Positions 56,529-64,000 of a DNA stretch of 64,000 bases are shown piece after piece (within the stretch, counting starts at the first letter, position 1; each line of letters starts with the position of its first letter). The stretch lies in NCBI GenBank assembly GCA_938743325.2, contig OW568862.1:287501-351500 (forward strand). Direction: 5' to 3'. This DNA comes from Pycnococcus provasolii (Eukaryota > Chlorophyta > Pseudoscourfieldiophyceae > Pseudoscourfieldiales > Pycnococcaceae). The translations under genes were made by a program, and so were the position numbers. The notes beneath the pieces were generated by a model. It saw nothing but the letters and a program-made list of their open reading frames with translations. It was not told the DNA's origin and did not search any database.

Positions 56529-57956
56529 TCACTTCCTCGTCGTCGTCATCGGCGTCATCGTTGTCGTCAGTGGCAACTCCTTCAAGAAGGCGTTCAGCGC
56601 GTTCTGCGTGCGCAACTGAACCACCAACGGGTCGTCGTCTTTCGCACCAGCCGTGCGCGCGTGTGACCTGATGCTACGGCGATGTGAAGGCGCCACCAAC
56701 AAGGCGTCTGCAGTCGTCGTCGACGGTGTCGCAACCCCAGCAGCGGCTGTGTGAACCTGAGGGGGCGCGCTCTGCTCTTCGCCGGCGAGCACCATGGCCA
56801 AAAAGCTCGTGTCTGCCGTGTTTGACGACGGTGCCACCACGCCATCTTCCGTTAACATCACCGTCTGCGAATTCGTGGCTGCACCACCCTTGCCAGGCAG
56901 AGCTCTCAACTCCGATCGCCGTCTCTCCTTCTCCTCTCGTTTCACGAGGGCAGTCTCTGAACGCTTTCTCTTTTTCACGCCTGGCACCAAGCCCATGTGC
57001 GAGCGATATTTCTGCAGATGCGACTTGATGTGGACAATGGAAATGTGCTCGAGCTGAGGATTTGCGATCGCCTGGTTCTTGCGAGCGAGTATCACGTCCC
57101 CTTTGCTTGTCTTGTCTGGCAGACCGAGCATGTACAGCAGGATTCTTTTCGGCGTTGCTGCGTCCGGGCCGCCGAGCTTGCTGACCGCATCCACGAAGCC
57201 ATCGTGTAGCTTTGGTGTCCACCTGATGCGCCCCGTGTCCTTCGCATCATTTCTGCCTGTTGAGAACTCGGCTCCTCCTCCTCCTCCTGCGTTTTGCTGT
57301 GCGGCGACGTCAATTTCGTCCAACCCAGAATCCCACCAGGCAAAGCCGAAATCGTCCATGGACACTGACGTCGGATTCGGAGCGGCAGCAACATGATTGC
57401 TTACGTGTATGGCGGGAGACTCGTATTTCGTCGTCAGCTGGTTGATGCGACACTCTTCCAACACGGTGAGATTAGGCAGAGTGCCGACGTCGATGGTGAC
57501 AGGAGCCGCATTTGCAGCATTTTCGTGATTGTGATGATGAATGCCGTGTACCGTCGCCGGCACAACTTTCTGATTGGACAAGGCGAGAGGCTGCTGGTGC
57601 GGCACTGTAGCAGGCATCATCCACGGTGGTATGAGCGCATTGTCGCCGTCAGCGGCGTTGGCAATCGCTCTCTTTGCATTCGTTTGATTCGCGTCGTCAT
57701 GCTGATGTTGCTGAATCGTGCATTTGATTGCCTCTTTCGCTGCTACACCATGTTCAGAATCACCCTCCCGATGATGAATTTTTCTTGCGTTGGCGGGAGC
57801 GTCATCGCGATCATCTGAACGAGGATGAGCATGAATTGTATCTACTACTACTGTAGGTGTATCCGTATCCGTATGATTCCTATCATCGCGCTGCTGTGGA
57901 GGAGGCATCGAGCACGAGATGCAGATGCGGATGCCGCGCTGCTGTGGAGGAGGCAT
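56529..57956 (-). CDS. GARP-type Myb transcription factor (SHLQKYR) with insertion in the Myb repeat
   Basis: This 475-residue protein has a single GARP/Myb-like domain at about 245-325: RIRWTPKLHDGFVDAVSKLGG, ATPKRILLYMLG and HISIVHIKSHLQKYR. Relative to the plant G2-like/ARR-B consensus, about 24 residues (PDKTSKGDV...ANPQL) are inserted before the recognition helix. A basic stretch KKRKRS follows. The N-terminal half is His/Asn/Ala/Asp-rich. No response-regulator receiver domain is present, so it resembles the GLK/PHR side rather than ARR-B. The start is the first ATG. The first 17 codons are part of a 51-bp tandem duplication that also duplicates the Met. It is intronless as read. Confidence 0.87.
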   Translation of the reverse strand: MPPPQQRGIRICISCSMPPPQQRDDRNHTDTDTPTVVVDTIHAHPRSDDRDDAPANARKIHHREGDSEHGVAAKEAIKCTIQQHQHDDANQTNAKRAIANAADGDNALIPPWMMPATVPHQQPLALSNQKVVPATVHGIHHHNHENAANAAPVTIDVGTLPNLTVLEECRINQLTTKYESPAIHVSNHVAAAPNPTSVSMDDFGFAWWDSGLDEIDVAAQQNAGGGGGAEFSTGRNDAKDTGRIRWTPKLHDGFVDAVSKLGGPDAATPKRILLYMLGLPDKTSKGDVILARKNQAIANPQLEHISIVHIKSHLQKYRSHMGLVPGVKKRKRSETALVKREEKERRRSELRALPGKGGAATNSQTVMLTEDGVVAPSSNTADTSFLAMVLAGEEQSAPPQVHTAAAGVATPSTTTADALLVAPSHRRSIRSHARTAGAKDDDPLVVQLRTQNALNAFLKELPLTTTMTPMTTTRK

Positions 57957-57991
57957 CGAGCACGAGATGCAGATGCGGATGCCACGTAGAG
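57890..57991. repeat. 51-bp tandem duplication over the GARP start codon
   Basis: Two near-identical copies of CTGCTGTGGAGGAGGCATCG...ATGCGGATGC encode MPPPQQRGIRICISCS then SMPPPQQR. Both contain an in-frame ATG. Confidence 0.85.
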
Positions 57992-58627
57992 ATACAATAC
58001 AATACAATACAATACAATACAATGCAATGCAATGCAATGCAATGCAATGTTCCGCACAAGAACGAGAGGCAGACAGAGGCGGCGCCGTCGTAAAAAGTCT
58101 ACAGATAGGTAACTACTATCCCTATCCCAAGGAGGTATTCCAAGGAGGATTCCAAGGAGGATTCCAAGGCGGCAAGGCGGCAAGGCAACTAACCTTAGAC
58201 TAACCTTAACTGGTCAGAGGGTCGAGTGTCGAATGGAGGGGAGTGAGTTCAACAAGGAATTATGTTTCCGCAGTTGTTCGTTTAGGGGTTTCGTTTCAGT
58301 TGTTCGTTTAGGGAATTAGGGGGTTCGTTTCCGCAGTTGTTCGGGGCCGGGGTTGCTGGCCGGGGTTTCGTTTCCGCAGTTGTTCGTTTCGGGGTTTCGT
58401 TTCCGCAGTGTGTTCGGGGTTTCGTTTCGGGGTTTGTTTCCCACAGGACTTTCCAGTTCTATCTCCCCCCCCCCCCCCCCCCCCCCTTCCTCCCCTCCCC
58501 TCCGGAGCTCCTCCTCCGCCGACCTCCCCTCCCCTCCCCCTCCTCTCCCCTGTTGTCGCTCAACTATTTATCCGGCCATTGCCGTCGCCATAGGGTGTTG
58601 CTCTTTTTTGGTTTTTGGTTTAGTACG
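57957..58627. other. Intergenic with simple repeats, no gene seen
   Basis: AATAC pentamers pass into AATGC pentamers (57990-58050). CCAAGGAGGATT repeats (58128-58170) and TTCCGCAGTTGTTCG(TTT) repeats (58265-58415) follow, then a run of 22 C (58465-58486) and a CCCCTCC-rich stretch. It lies upstream of the uL4 gene. Confidence 0.6.
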
Positions 58628-60184
58628 ATGATGTCTCACTCATCCGTCCATACACATGTGAGAAGACTTGGCGGGCTTGGGTTAGGGTATGTCTCGGGTC
58701 AGGCTTGGGCTTGGCAGGGCTTGGGCTACTCTGGCTCTCTTGGTGGTGGTGGAGTTGCTTGTGGTGGTGGTGGTGCTCGATTCTTGTGGACGTCGTCGTC
58801 ACTGGTTTCGTGTGAACCGCGCGTAGGTAGTTTTTCGGGGGGGAAGCGGAAGCAGCTTGCTCAGTGCTCAGTTCGTGGTGGTGCGCTTACGCAACACACA
58901 ACATTAGCTAACTCTACCGCCACTGGCGCGACTCCACTCGGCGGAGGGCATCGATCTTTCGCAAGCCAGGCGATGATGGCGACCGTGCGCAGGGGACGCA
59001 CCGCACAGCACCCATCCGCAACCGAACCAATCGTATCCACCTATCGCCGCCGCAACAACAGAAAGGTCGATAGCACGTTCGTACTGGGCACGGCGCCAAC
59101 CATACCCGTCAACAAAGATGGCATGCCCTTGTGGCGAAGGTCAAAGCGAAGGCAGAGATGGAAGCAGGGTATCAAAGACGGAAAGGGGAGAAAGCTCACC
59201 GACGTGCAGATCGCAAACCTCCCACCCGCGCTCAGGCGTGAGTACTGGCAGGACCACGAAGTCAACTTGTGGACTGTCCAGCCGTACACCGAGACAGGGA
59301 CGGGAAAAGAACGCATCAGGGCGATTGAAACTGACAGCACAGTCAAGCTTCCTGGAAGCGTGTTCGACCATCCGCCGAGATCCGACGTCATGCACCTCTG
59401 CGTGCGCGCCACCCTCGCAGGGCGAAGAGGGCCGAATCGCGACGGCATCAGCCACCACGTCACAAAGCGAAAGAAGGATATCGCGTACAGCGGCCGCAAG
59501 ATACACCCGCAGAAGGGAACGGGCAGAGCGCGACACGGTGACAAGAAAGCGCCTCAATTCAAGGGTGGCGCAAAGGCACACGGGCCGGTGAAGCGCGACC
59601 ACTCGTTCAAGGTGAACAAAAAGCAACGCAGGCTTGGGCTGATGCACGCGCTCTCTTCCAAGGCTCGCGAGGGCCGACTTATCGTCTTTGAGAATCTCGA
59701 GGATCTTGGCCCTGAAGGGAAGACGGTGATGATGCGCAAGCTTCTTGACCGGCTGTTCCTCGACCAGTTGCAGGAGAGTCGTGTCAGCGTGGTTATCTGC
59801 GACGAAGGTCCGGACGTGGAACCTCCGCCACCTCCTCCGGAACCTCAGTTCTTCGCGATGCGCGAGGGTGCGTTGCCCACAGGTCCGTGGGTTCCTCCGC
59901 GATCGGGAAAGCGCGACAAGCTGCCAAATCGCGTGATTGAGTACGCGAAGGCGGCTGGTTGGCAGCCGACGCCTCTGGTGGACGAGAAGGGCAGCAAGAT
60001 CAGGCAGGGCGAGCGTGCGCACGACCTTGTTCATCGCGCGGGACGGAATATTAAGTACGTCGAGGTTTGTCCTCGTGCGATGCTTGGTGTTTGGTGGGTG
60101 CTTCGCCGCGACTACCTGTTGGTTGATCGGCGCAGTCTCGACGGCCTAGTTTCGTTTTGCACGGAACATAAAGGTTACAGGTAG
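58628..60184 (+). CDS. Organellar ribosomal protein uL4, probably mitochondrial
   Basis: This 518-residue protein includes a bacterial-type L4 domain at about 230-420. RDGISHHVTKRKKDIAYSGRKIHPQKGTGRARHGDKKAPQFKGGAKAHGP holds the family's conserved rRNA-binding loop, and GLMHALSSKAREGRLIVFENLE follows. The first ~90 residues are Gly/Ser/Arg/His-rich with few acids and look like an organelle presequence. The C-terminal 130 residues, including a PPPPPPEP insert, extend beyond bacterial L4 (about 205 aa), as in mitochondrial uL4m. Mitochondrion is favoured over plastid by the extensions only. The start is the first ATG; the frame continues upstream from a non-ATG codon. Confidence 0.88.
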   Translation: MMSHSSVHTHVRRLGGLGLGYVSGQAWAWQGLGYSGSLGGGGVACGGGGARFLWTSSSLVSCEPRVGSFSGGKRKQLAQCSVRGGALTQHTTLANSTATGATPLGGGHRSFASQAMMATVRRGRTAQHPSATEPIVSTYRRRNNRKVDSTFVLGTAPTIPVNKDGMPLWRRSKRRQRWKQGIKDGKGRKLTDVQIANLPPALRREYWQDHEVNLWTVQPYTETGTGKERIRAIETDSTVKLPGSVFDHPPRSDVMHLCVRATLAGRRGPNRDGISHHVTKRKKDIAYSGRKIHPQKGTGRARHGDKKAPQFKGGAKAHGPVKRDHSFKVNKKQRRLGLMHALSSKAREGRLIVFENLEDLGPEGKTVMMRKLLDRLFLDQLQESRVSVVICDEGPDVEPPPPPPEPQFFAMREGALPTGPWVPPRSGKRDKLPNRVIEYAKAAGWQPTPLVDEKGSKIRQGERAHDLVHRAGRNIKYVEVCPRAMLGVWWVLRRDYLLVDRRSLDGLVSFCTEHKGYR

Positions 60185-60322
60185 TAAGTAATAGACACAA
60201 CAATATTGACAACGAATTCACCATCCGCTGAGGTGGGTTGATTGGTATGGTATGAGGTGGGCGACCGTTGCACGAAGTAAAGTACAGTCAATTACTGAGT
60301 GAGCAGTCCCAGGTATTTTGTC

Positions 60323-60787
60323 TTATTTTTTTGTCTTATTTTTTTTCGCGTCTGCTGCAGTAGCACTCGACGCCTCTCCTCCTGTCGTCGCTTTCGCCGC
60401 CTTTTTGTCCTTTCGCCGTTGCTCTTCTCGCTTTTGAATGGATGGCAGCCACGTGACTGGGTTTTGGTTGAAGAAGAACCAGTCTGGCAGCGCGAGCTGC
60501 ATGCATAAGATGCGTATGCAAATACATACATACATGTGTTGTGTGAAGTGTGAAGTTACTCGTCAGTAAACCAAAACCAAACCAGACAAAACAAAAACAC
60601 AAACACAAACACAAAAAACAAAAAACAAAGAACGTACGATCGCCGCCAAGACACATCCGAGCGCGTACACTTGCATCATGGTTTTATACGATTCGAGCGT
60701 GTATCCCAATAGAAAACCCACGAGAGCACCCAATAGGACCACCCACAAAATCAAACTCTCCGCGAGCTTCTGGCCGACGAAGTCCAT
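60323..60787 (-). CDS. SPCS1: Signal peptidase complex subunit 1 (SPC12), two exons
   Basis: Exon 1 (60787-60638) encodes MDFVGQKLAESLILWVVLLGA...GCVLAAI. Exon 2 (60496-60323) encodes LALPDWFFFNQNPVTWLP followed by a Lys/Ala-rich tail, for 107 residues. This is the small two-helix subunit of the ER signal peptidase, with both termini cytosolic. The SPC12 family pattern MDxxGQ(K/R)xAE, two hydrophobic helices and PDWxFFNxxPxxWL is complete only after removing the 141-bp GTACGT...GCAG intron, which strongly supports the splice. The length agrees with the family (about 90-105 residues). Confidence 0.9.
60497..60637 (-). other. Intron (141 bp) of the SPC12 gene
   Basis: The donor is GTACGT and the acceptor CATGCAG. 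The 5' half is T/G-rich, followed by CACACTTCACACAACAC. Splicing joins ...LAAI to LALPDW in phase 0. Confidence 0.88.
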
Positions 60788-60894
60788 GGCTGATTTGAGT
60801 CACCACACGTACAGGTGTGCCTGGTGTCAGATTCTATGGCAGGCGGCAAAGGAGAGAGTTGGATAGCAGGCGATCCCGGGAGGGGGCGGCGGAA

Positions 60895-60972
60895 CCCTAA
60901 CGCGAACTTCGAACCCGAACCCTAATCGTAACCCTAACCCTAGCCCTAACCCTAGCCCTAACCCTAACCCTG
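60895..60972. repeat. Interstitial telomere-like repeat
   Basis: CCCTAA and CCCTAG units alternate in register (CCCTAACCCTAGCCCTAACC), the longest regular block in the window outside the 2739-2818 array. Confidence 0.75.
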
Positions 60973-61302
60973 GGATCCCTCCTTGTCCCTCCTCTGGTCC
61001 CTCCCCGTTGAGGTTTCCCGTTGAGCCTCGTCGTTTCCCTGCTGTGGAAGGCGTTGAAGGCGTTGGTTGATTCGACCTTCGAAGCCTGCTGGACGACTTG
61101 ACGACCGGCAAGACCAAGGCGTCAACGTCAAACACGCTACGCTACGCTAGACTAAAATTGTATCGTAGGCTCAACGGGAACGGGACGGGATGATCGTAAA
61201 ATCGTGATTTTTTTACTGAAAACCTTTATGTACATTAGACTATGTACCTCGACTTTGGCCCAATAACTATTGTATTGGCCACCTAAGAGGTAGGTGGTGA
61301 GT

Positions 61303-61353
61303 TGACCACCACCTTGACCACCTTGACCACCTTGACCACCTTGACCACCTTGA
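61303..61353. repeat. CCACCTTGA minisatellite
   Basis: Five perfect 9-bp units in tandem, followed by CCAACCAAATGG. It is non-coding. Confidence 0.8.
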
Positions 61354-61871
61354 CCAACCAAATGGCAAATGCAATAGCGCACAACTTGCAAGCCATAATG
61401 AAGGAGGTAAAAGTAAGCGCCTCTACGACAGGAGTACCAACTCTCCGCAACAACGAAGGCCAACTAGGGTACTCGGAACACGATCGCCTCATCACACAAC
61501 ACAGTCCCTCTCGGAGCTCCATTTTCCTCGTGCTTTCTCTTAACCTTATTAGCCCCACGGTGGCACCTTTTGGAAACGAAAAGGGACCCTTTTGGCAACT
61601 TTTGGCAAGTCCTTTTCATTTTCATTTCCCACGGGCAAGTCTCGTGGACCCAGACGGTCCAGCTCAGACTTGTAAATGAGACAATAATGGGGTCAAGTCA
61701 AGTTGTTGACCGTCTGTCTCTATTACAGTATTATTTGTTGAGCCTCAGACTGTTTTTATATAAAAGTCTTTTCCACCCCATTATCTTTTCAATAATTTCA
61801 TTTCCATAATTTCAATAATTTCATTAAGTGGAATTGGCCTCTTTTTTTAAGAATTAAGAATTAAGATAATA

Positions 61872-63785
61872 ATGTCCACGGAGTTGGCCGCCAACTCTCC
61901 GTTCAAGGGCCGGTCGCAAATCGCGCCTGCGCCCACACATGCACACGATGTCTCAGCCGGTGTCTCTGTGTCTGGGGGCTCAGCGGCGACACCGAACTCA
62001 GGCTCCTTGCACGCGCACGCAGGCTCGCGTCAACTTGTCGAAAACGATATGGCACAACCCCCGTTTGGGCCAATGCCGTCAACTTCGGGGGACTCTGAAA
62101 ACTCGGAACATCTTGGTGGTGGTGGTGGTGGTGGTGGTGGTGCGCATGACGACGAAGAACTGCTCTCAGAGCTGAGAAAACAACAACACCGATCGAAAAA
62201 GAAGAAAAATGATAAGACGAAGTTTGAAGTCCCGCAGAATGGCGACGTCCAGAGTGGTCCCAAGGAGCACCAAATCCTCGACGTTATGACCAGTCTGCAC
62301 ATTACTCGCGTGGGCGGGAAAGCGCGAGCACGTCGACTGCTGGCGGCGCAGAAGTCGAAAGAAGCGAGAGAAAATAATACGGCAAAAAATAACGGGCTCG
62401 CTTTTACCTCCGCTATGTCCACGCTCGCAAACAACTTAGCCAGGACAAGAACGGCTGCAACAGTGGCACAAGACCAGCTGGGTAAAGTTAGCTCGTTCAT
62501 CACCGGCCTCTTCGTAACGGGAGAAGACGAGCCGCTGTACTCCATCATGTTCAAGATCATTGCCATGCACTCCATCATTTTTGCCTATCTCGCCGTCGGC
62601 TCAGCCTCCCTCAAGGCGCTTGAACTTTCCAACGAGAAAAGTTCCTTGGATGAGTGGAGCAAACAGAACGCCGCCCTCATGGACACGGCGTACGGCGCAT
62701 CTCACGGCGCGTGCACAAACTTCACGCCAGCAACGAGCACGGCGTGTCGCAAGGCGCTGGACGACTTGCTCGAACACCACGGAAGCGCGTCGACGAAGCA
62801 GAGGGCTCTTGCGCGCCAAGCGTGCAAGGCGGGTGAAGCAACCTGCGGCAAAATGCACTACAGCTTTGACTACTGGCACAGCTGGAATTGCCTCTTCTCC
62901 ACCATCACCACCATCGGCTACGGTAACATCGCGCCCGCCACGCCCGAAGGCCGCGCGTTCCTTCTCATCTACAGCCTGATTGGCTTCGTGCTAAACGGCG
63001 TCACGCTCACGACCATGTCCACGCTCATTAATCGGTTTTCCACGTACTTGAATACGCTCATCGACCTGCCGCTCGTCAGCGAGCAGTACGAGAACGTCTT
63101 TCTCATTAGCATTGCCACCATGGCGCACGTCATCTTCTACTCGTTAATTATGATGGACACGGAGGGTTGGGACATGCCCACTTCCGTGTACTTCAGCTGG
63201 GTGACCTTCACGACGATCGGCTTTGGCGACTACTATCCCACGAACGAAGGCGCCAAGGCTGTGGGAGGCTACGCGAGGTACATCATGATCAACACCATTA
63301 TGACCATGACGGGGCTTTCCATCCTTGCAAGTCTCCTCGGCGCGCTCGCTGATGCCACGACCAGCTCTCTGAAAGAGTTGTTCGAGCATGTCGCCGAAGA
63401 CCTGGGGCTCAAGGAGGACTCCAGCGACGACGAAGAAAAAACCGGTACACCGAAGCCGTATATAGCGCAGTTGCCGCGGTTGCCGTCGAATTTGGACGCG
63501 GGCGCTCACGTGGCACTCAAACCAAAGGTGCCGAAGCTGGCTCACCGCACTCGTCTTCCCCCGGTGGAAAAGCCAGCTTTGAGACCAGACGGTTTGCCTC
63601 GCCTCATGTCGGCAAAGCAAAATGTTGATTTGCCAAATCTGCCAAGTGCCTTTGCTGACGAGGATACAAATAGGAATAATAATAATAATAATAATAATAT
63701 GAACGGCATCGAGTTCCGACCTCCATCGCCCGTTAAGACGGTGGCAAGTGACGAAGCTCTTTCGAAGCTTGATGTCGAAGCTTGA
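61872..63785 (+). CDS. Two-pore-domain potassium channel (K2P-like)
   Basis: This 637-residue membrane protein has two K+-selectivity filters, TIGYG (about 346-350) and TIGFG (about 446-450). Each sits in a pore loop (WNCLFSTITTIGYGN, YFSWVTFTTIGFGDYYP). TM1 is IIAMHSIIFAYLAVGSASL (about 222-240), followed by a roughly 80-residue extracellular cap-like loop with several Cys. The remaining helices are FLLIYSLIGFVLNGVTLTTM, VFLISIATMAHVIFYSLIMM and MINTIMTMTGLSILASLLGAL. The N-terminal 210 residues are cytosolic, low-complexity and basic, with a Gly run. The C-tail has an acidic stretch after TM4 but no EF-hand of the plant TPK type that I can see. An Asn repeat near the C-terminus comes from AAT triplets. 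Confidence 0.92.
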   Translation: MSTELAANSPFKGRSQIAPAPTHAHDVSAGVSVSGGSAATPNSGSLHAHAGSRQLVENDMAQPPFGPMPSTSGDSENSEHLGGGGGGGGGAHDDEELLSELRKQQHRSKKKKNDKTKFEVPQNGDVQSGPKEHQILDVMTSLHITRVGGKARARRLLAAQKSKEARENNTAKNNGLAFTSAMSTLANNLARTRTAATVAQDQLGKVSSFITGLFVTGEDEPLYSIMFKIIAMHSIIFAYLAVGSASLKALELSNEKSSLDEWSKQNAALMDTAYGASHGACTNFTPATSTACRKALDDLLEHHGSASTKQRALARQACKAGEATCGKMHYSFDYWHSWNCLFSTITTIGYGNIAPATPEGRAFLLIYSLIGFVLNGVTLTTMSTLINRFSTYLNTLIDLPLVSEQYENVFLISIATMAHVIFYSLIMMDTEGWDMPTSVYFSWVTFTTIGFGDYYPTNEGAKAVGGYARYIMINTIMTMTGLSILASLLGALADATTSSLKELFEHVAEDLGLKEDSSDDEEKTGTPKPYIAQLPRLPSNLDAGAHVALKPKVPKLAHRTRLPPVEKPALRPDGLPRLMSAKQNVDLPNLPSAFADEDTNRNNNNNNNNMNGIEFRPPSPVKTVASDEALSKLDVEA

Positions 63786-64000
63786 AATAACCATATGTTG
63801 ATTGTGTAAATTTGATCTTGAATATAAAATTGAACGAAGAATCTAATATTAAAATATGAGAAGCTCCTCTCTTCCAATGTTTCAAGATGTGAGTGGTGGA
63901 TGGTGGGTGGGTGGAGGAGAAATCCTTCCCCTCCTACCACCCCGCTCACTGCTATGCCGTAGAATGAGACGAGCCGCCCGCCGCCGCCGCGGCCGTCTCC
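63786..64000. other. 3' flank of the channel gene and window edge
   Basis: AT-rich 3' flank. On the minus strand a frame from the right edge encodes a short Ala/Gly/Ser tail ending at a TAG (63954-63952). It could be the end of a gene outside the window, but 16 codons are too few to call. Confidence 0.3.

Larger units (their letters stand above)
60788..61871. other. Intergenic with telomere-like and minisatellite repeats, no gene seen
   Basis: Telomere-like DNA (60895-60972) and a CCACCTTGA minisatellite (61303-61353) are present. The last 150 bp before the channel gene is AT-rich, with CAATAATTTCATT repeats (61790-61825). Confidence 0.55.

Noticed and set aside
56990-57200. Calling the GARP insertion an intron
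   Set aside because: No GT-AG pair yields an in-frame product, since the available AG dinucleotides are in the wrong phase. It is kept as coding with a note.
58337-58627. N-terminal extension of uL4 through the poly-C and poly-Pro region
   Set aside because: The frame opens at a TTG, not ATG, and translates simple-sequence DNA. The first ATG is at 58628.
59141-60034. Long minus-strand ORF opposite the uL4 gene (and similar ones opposite calpain, kinesin, ABCC and coiled-coil genes)
   Set aside because: They are antisense shadows of clearly conserved proteins in GC-rich coding DNA, with no domain of their own.
61303-61353. CRISPR-like or other spaced repeat array
   Set aside because: The units are contiguous 9-mers without spacers, and the genome is eukaryotic.
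63952-64000. C-terminal end of a minus-strand gene at the right edge
   Set aside because: Only 16 codons of Ala/Gly/Ser composition are visible, too few to support a gene.

Overview
The window is nuclear DNA of a eukaryote, most likely a green alga of prasinophyte type with a compact genome and cilia. Plant-lineage markers are a double-AP2 (ANT-like) transcription factor, a GARP/SHLQKY Myb factor and a plant-type ARP7. An IC138-like axonemal dynein intermediate chain, a kinesin and a long coiled-coil protein of ciliary appearance point to cilia. A phenylalanine-hydroxylase-type enzyme with a presequence-like N-terminus also fits green algae. Most genes are intronless, but four short introns can be placed by protein homology or internal protein repeats. 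The species is an inference, and no search was run.

Layout. 1-714: edge-truncated gene of unknown function (minus). 888-2324: OGG1-type DNA glycosylase. 3543-5831: dynein intermediate chain. 5947-~6620: a second copy of the OGG1 3' end and its downstream DNA, bounded like the first by telomere-like repeats. 6662-11868: an intact tyrosine-recombinase (DIRS/Ngaro/PAT-like) retrotransposon with gag, RT-RNase H and recombinase ORFs and split direct repeats. 12075-16367: ABCC transporter. 16439-18582: proline-rich protein (one intron). 19308-21554: secreted, probably GPI-anchored subtilase. 22567-23019: ER FKBP. 24476-25492: glycerophosphodiester phosphodiesterase. 25654-27027: coiled-coil protein. 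27693-27983: a MITE-like inverted-repeat element. 28472-30214: AP2 factor. 31229-34702: kinesin. 35644-37032: aromatic amino acid hydroxylase. 37333-38667: ARP7. 39575-40906: PP2C phosphatase (5' exon recovered here). 41202-44156: catalytically dead calpain-like protein. 45403-46968: TMEM184/OSTalpha-type membrane protein. 47598-50465: protein with two interrupted cyclic-nucleotide-binding domains. 51172-51450: NDUFA2 of complex I. 51692-53182: JMJD6-like JmjC protein. 53280-56300: complete Mutator-like (MULE) DNA transposon with 162-bp identical inverted repeats and a 9-bp target duplication. 56529-57956: GARP factor. 58628-60184: organellar uL4. 60323-60787: signal peptidase subunit SPC12 (two exons). 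61872-63785: two-pore K+ channel.

The host genes are an ordinary mix (DNA repair, motility, secretion, respiration, signalling, transcription) and form no pathway cluster. The notable content is the mobile and repeat DNA: two apparently intact autonomous elements of different classes, a MITE-like element, a recent segmental duplication, and telomere-like CCCTAA/CCCTAG blocks scattered between genes and, in one case, carried inside transposon termini.
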